DNA from: JBNJEM01 sp051745935
GTDB lineage: Bacteria > Planctomycetota > Planctomycetia > Pirellulales > Pirellulaceae
Assembly (NCBI GenBank): GCA_051745935.1
Contig: JBNJEM010000073.1
Span: 1 to 19,021, forward strand
Reading direction: 5' to 3'
DNA: 19,021 nt
In this document: in pieces, positions 16,000 to 19,021 of the stretch
Numbering within the stretch: position 1 is the stretch's first letter
Layout of the letters: each line of letters opens with the position of its first letter
Program-made: the position numbers and the translations under genes
The notes under the pieces: model-generated
Databases searched by the model: none
Seen by the model: only the letters and a program-made list of their open reading frames with translations
What the model was told of the DNA's origin: nothing

Positions 16000-18447
16000 T
16001 CAGAAATTGCCAACCCGTTCACCACCGTCTCGGGTAAACAATGCTTTAAGCAGTTTGGGATCGATACTGGTCTTTATCGTGCGCACGTGCCCGTCACAGA
16101 ACGCCGCCAGGAACGCGCCGGGGCGCATGCCGCGTAATCCGCCACCTAGCGGATTCTTTTCATCGAGCTCAAAGTCCTCCGGTTTCGTCCAGGTGACGGC
16201 GTTGGCGTCATTCACTTCCACCATCATGATCGTGTTGGAGGTGCCATCCGCGATATCCCTGAATCGCGTTCCCGTGGGATGTTCCTGGCTTTGCTGCTCT
16301 TTCTCCGGTGGCACATGGACTCCGTCCTCGGACGCATTGCCCAAATAAACGGTTTTGCCCGGCTCGGCCTTGCTATTGGGAGAACGATAGACTTGCGGCA
16401 TTTGCGCGATCAGCTTGCGATTATGTTCGCTGTCCCACGGCTCGTCGAAGTGAAATCGTTCATAAAGTGCCTGTTGCTCGATGAACGGCAGGATGTGCAC
16501 TCGCCAGCTTAACAGCGGTTCCCCGTCTTTGTCCACGTTGTAGGCGGCCGGAAAGCCCGTGTACGTATCGTGGTAGTTGTGCATGGCCAGTCCCAGCTGC
16601 TTTAGATTGTTCATGGACTGCGCGCGGCGAGCGGCCTCGCGGGAGGCCTGCACGGCGGGCAGCAACAACGCGACCGCCACCGGGGCCGACGCGCCCAGGT
16701 TGGCGCCCGGCAACGTGGTGTGGGTGTAGAGTTCGAAACCATCGTCAACCTTGCGAGTCATGGAGACGGAAGGCAATAAATGGGGCGCGACCGCGTTGAT
16801 TGAAGGCAAGGCGGTCACGTCGATATCGAAACCTTCTTGTCGCATTTGTCGGGCAAACGCTTGAGCGGCATACTGGACGAAGGGGTAAAACGTCACGAAC
16901 TGGCCGCGCGCATCCTGGTATGAAAGGCTGCACGGTCCATTGTCCATGGCCAGCAGTTGGGCGAGTTTCGGGTGATCGGCCAGTGACGTTTCGGCGTCGG
17001 ACCGCGCCAGAAAGGATTTCAGGGCTTGGGGCAGCAGCGTGACGACCAGGTGTGTGTCCGTGAGACACCATGAGGGGGCAAGGACGAAACCATCGTCGGG
17101 TACCTCCAGGGTATAGGCCTCTTGGTCGCCATACGCAAAAGCCCGGATACGCGGGGCCCGCCCCCGCTGCTGCGCGAAGACGGCATTCGCGAATTTCAAC
17201 AGCTGCTGGTGCGCCGCTTGCGCTTTGTCCGCGTCCTTTAGCTTGCACGTCGCGGTCCACCCGGCGGCCAGACCGCCACTGCTGGGGGCCGTATGCAGTG
17301 TCCACACGTCGCTCAACGCCGCGAGAAGATCCTCCTCGATGCTGACTCCCAAAGGCCGTTCCAACTCCCGCAACCCTCCCTGCATTTGCTCGGCGGCTCG
17401 CGGCTCGACTTCTCGCATCCACTCGATGCCGCGTGACATGACACGTTGGAGGTCCAGCTTGAAAGCCAACGCCAACGAAGCGTCGGCCGGAACGTCGGCG
17501 AGGTCCTCGGCCTGTAACGGCTGGTCGGTCACCAAGCGGCCGAGTCCCCTGTTTGGATCCGAGCTGCCGAGCTTCACGCGACTGACAAACCCCGTCTTGT
17601 CCAAACCGCTCGCGCTAACCAGCGTAGTCAACGACGAAACGCCCATGACGTCCATGATGCGCTGAATGTTAGGCGGGGCCATCTTGGAAAGAAGGTTCAG
17701 ACTCGACTCGACATCCATGTACGCCAGAGAGGCCATTCGCGATATGGGCAGTGATTCGATGGCGTCGGCCAGCCATTGCGGGGGCGGCGTTTCCGCTCGC
17801 TCCAGTAGCCGGGCAAAGCTCTTTTCGCCGAGTGCCATGATCAGATAGTCTTTTTTCCGGCCCACCGTGATGACAGGCACTTCGGCTTCCAAACGCAACC
17901 GCGTGCACTCAATGCCGCTGATTGTGACTTTCTCGGCCACATCGGGAGGCGCCGTCGCCAGGAATCGGTCTACCAGGCCGCTTACTTTTTCGGCTTCGTC
18001 TCCCAATTTCACAACCAGGGCCCCCGTTGCGTCGAACCCCTGGGACCGGGGACGGACGTCTGCCACGAACAGGGTCGTGCTATGGGATATCAGGGTTTTG
18101 GCCAAAAACGGCGCATTTCTCATCAGCATGGCGGCTTCATCATTTGGCGCATCGGCCGCTGCTTTGTCGGCCGCCGCCCCCACCGCCCGTTCCAACTCCT
18201 GAACGAATGTGCGAACTTCCGGTTCAGCCAACAACTGTTCCGTCTGGTTCTCGCCGTCCCCGTTCGGAGTCGCCATCCCGACCCACGTTGTGTAATACAA
18301 GCATTCTTCAGGGGCGATTCGCGTCATCATGGGATCGGGGTCTTCCGGCGGCACGCCCAAAGGCAACCCCATACCGCCACCCAATAGCGCCACGACGAGG
18401 ACTTCCATGATGCCTACCATGCCGGCTCCAAACGATGAAACTGCCAT
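16000..18447 (-). CDS. Large DUF1559 (H-X9-DG) protein with an extra N-terminal region
   Basis: An 815-residue protein. The start at 18447 is preferred over an in-frame ATG at 18558: GGAGG lies before it and a hydrophobic export or anchor segment (about residues 9-28, MVGIMEVLVVALLGGG) follows directly. Residues about 30-590 are not recognised with certainty; repeated alpha/beta stretches recall DUF3352-type surface proteins. The last 220 residues are DUF1559: LLLPAVQASREAARRAQSMN, NNLKQLGLAMHNYHD, WRVHILPFIEQQALYERF, DGTSNTIMMVEV and FLAAFCDGHVRTIK. DUF1559 proteins are planctomycete prepilin-like proteins of unknown role, usually starting with a GFTLVE-type cleavage helix. Here that helix is internal and lacks the GFTLVE motif. 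The extra 37 codons before 18447 fall in repeat copy 3. Confidence 0.85.
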   Translation of the reverse strand: MAVSSFGAGMVGIMEVLVVALLGGGMGLPLGVPPEDPDPMMTRIAPEECLYYTTWVGMATPNGDGENQTEQLLAEPEVRTFVQELERAVGAAADKAAADAPNDEAAMLMRNAPFLAKTLISHSTTLFVADVRPRSQGFDATGALVVKLGDEAEKVSGLVDRFLATAPPDVAEKVTISGIECTRLRLEAEVPVITVGRKKDYLIMALGEKSFARLLERAETPPPQWLADAIESLPISRMASLAYMDVESSLNLLSKMAPPNIQRIMDVMGVSSLTTLVSASGLDKTGFVSRVKLGSSDPNRGLGRLVTDQPLQAEDLADVPADASLALAFKLDLQRVMSRGIEWMREVEPRAAEQMQGGLRELERPLGVSIEEDLLAALSDVWTLHTAPSSGGLAAGWTATCKLKDADKAQAAHQQLLKFANAVFAQQRGRAPRIRAFAYGDQEAYTLEVPDDGFVLAPSWCLTDTHLVVTLLPQALKSFLARSDAETSLADHPKLAQLLAMDNGPCSLSYQDARGQFVTFYPFVQYAAQAFARQMRQEGFDIDVTALPSINAVAPHLLPSVSMTRKVDDGFELYTHTTLPGANLGASAPVAVALLLPAVQASREAARRAQSMNNLKQLGLAMHNYHDTYTGFPAAYNVDKDGEPLLSWRVHILPFIEQQALYERFHFDEPWDSEHNRKLIAQMPQVYRSPNSKAEPGKTVYLGNASEDGVHVPPEKEQQSQEHPTGTRFRDIADGTSNTIMMVEVNDANAVTWTKPEDFELDEKNPLGGGLRGMRPGAFLAAFCDGHVRTIKTSIDPKLLKALFTRDGGERVGNF

Positions 18448-18474
18448 TTTCCTGGCCTCCTCAAGAAGGGGTTT

Positions 18475-18579
18475 TATACCGGTCGCGGATGATGTTGTCC
18501 GCCGCGAGTCCGACCAACGGGACGACGACTTGCGCCGGGCAGCTTTCCACCCGGACAAATTCGACCGCCTGAAGTATAT
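18475..18579 (-). repeat. Interspersed repeat, copy 3 (inverted)
   Basis: On the minus strand the body (18479-18573, 95 bp) starts TTCAGGCGGT and ends ATCCGCGACCGG, like the other copies, with TATA-containing sequence at both borders. It is the most diverged copy, with 14 substitutions against copy 1 by hand alignment. It lies 28 bp upstream of the DUF1559 gene start and so within or next to its promoter and leader. Confidence 0.82.
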
Positions 18580-18711
18580 GTTGGCGAAGCGGGCGCGCGA
18601 CCCGCGCTATGGGGACCGTACTTTACGGATGCACCGATCCTCGACTCCCACCATGCAACGCTGGAAATTCTGACCGGAAACCGCCCCGAATGCAACCATC
18701 CAACGCGGAAT

Positions 18712-18751
18712 TCATCATACCTCCGGACGAGTCATCATACCCCCGGACGAG
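18712..18751 (+). repeat. Two tandem 20-bp units
   Basis: TCATCATACCTCCGGACGAG (18712-18731) is repeated directly at 18732-18751 with one change (T to C at the eleventh base). There are only two copies, with no spacer, so this is not a CRISPR array. Confidence 0.85.
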
Positions 18752-18780
18752 CCGGAGCCATACAGGGTTAGGACGCGTAG

Positions 18781-18801
18781 GTTTCAGGTTTCAGGTTTTA
18801 G
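18781..18801 (+). repeat. Three tandem heptamers GTTTCAG / GTTTTAG
   Basis: Two exact GTTTCAG units are followed by one GTTTTAG, a simple tandem repeat in non-coding sequence. Its nearness to the 20-bp tandem suggests a slippage-prone or variable stretch. Confidence 0.8.
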
Positions 18802-19021
18802 GCCTCAGAGTCGCCGATGCCACCGCTCAGGTCGCGTTGAGCATTTTCCGCGTCGCAACCCCGATGAGTCGAAGCCATACGGTCCAACTTGAAAGTTTAC
18901 TCTCAAGCGTCAATAAATGACACTACAAGGACCTGTGATTGGGGAACATAACAGTGCCGGGTGGTTAGGAAAGCACCGATGGCAGCCCAATAAGCCGCGG
19001 GCCAATGGCCCTTCTCCGGCC

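Larger units (their letters stand above)
18580..19021. other. Right-edge non-coding stretch with short repeats
   Basis: No gene is recognised. The open frames here run through tandem repeats and have no family features. The last bases contain a GGGCCA/TGGCCC hairpin (18999-19011). Confidence 0.5.

Noticed and set aside
18712..18751. CRISPR-like direct repeats
   Set aside because: There are only two units, directly adjoining, with no spacer and no cas genes.
18609..18920. 103-residue open frame at the right edge
   Set aside because: It runs through both short tandem repeats (reading GRVGFRFQVLGLRV) and has no homology features; a typical false gene.

Overview
The window comes from a planctomycete, probably of the Pirellulales. 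The main evidence is a complete 16S rRNA gene at 13287-14814. It carries the exact target of the Planctomycetales probe Pla46 (13332-13349) and the EUB338-II version of the bacterial probe site (13605-13622) instead of the usual EUB338 version. A DUF1559 / H-X9-DG protein, a zinc-less anti-sigma-like membrane protein, a Uma2-family protein and a ThuA-domain protein fit the same phylum.

Layout. Positions 1-95 hold the tail of an unrecognised gene that begins outside the window. From 310 to 4938 three leftward genes deal with carbohydrates: a Gfo/Idh/MocA oxidoreductase, a rhamnulokinase and a secreted GH10 endo-xylanase-like enzyme. A rightward secreted ThuA-domain protein (5227-6105) diverges from them. 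Next comes selD (6260-7306). An in-frame UGA lies at codon 17 and a bacterial SECIS-like hairpin follows it, so this SelD is itself very probably a selenoprotein. A large MASE3-type hybrid histidine kinase with two receiver domains follows (7433-9814). Then come a leftward anti-sigma-like membrane protein (9857-11296) and a leftward AroH-type chorismate mutase (11880-12317). After about 950 bp without a recognisable gene lies the 16S rRNA gene, with its own promoter, boxA-like leader and intrinsic terminator and with no tRNA, 23S or 5S gene beside it. A Uma2-family gene and a large DUF1559 protein, both leftward, fill the right side. The last 440 bp are non-coding and hold short tandem repeats.

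Structure between the genes. Three copies of an undescribed GC-rich interspersed repeat of 91-95 bp (3231-3325, 11555-11645, 18479-18573) lie in intergenic spacers, each flanked by TATA on both sides. A perfect 21-bp inverted repeat sits between aroH and the 16S gene. The selD leader holds a perfect 20-bp palindrome and a strong GC hairpin, and it shares stem octamers with the SECIS.

How the genes fit together. GH10, RhaB, the oxidoreductase and ThuA suggest breakdown of plant or algal polysaccharide and deoxy-sugars, but the rest of the rhamnose pathway is not here. SelD supplies selenophosphate; selA, selB and selC must lie elsewhere. The remaining genes look like single, unrelated units. 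I see no CRISPR array, no intact insertion sequence, no prophage and no tRNA gene. The strongest candidates for a second look are the Sec-encoding selD with its structured leader and the three-copy repeat family.
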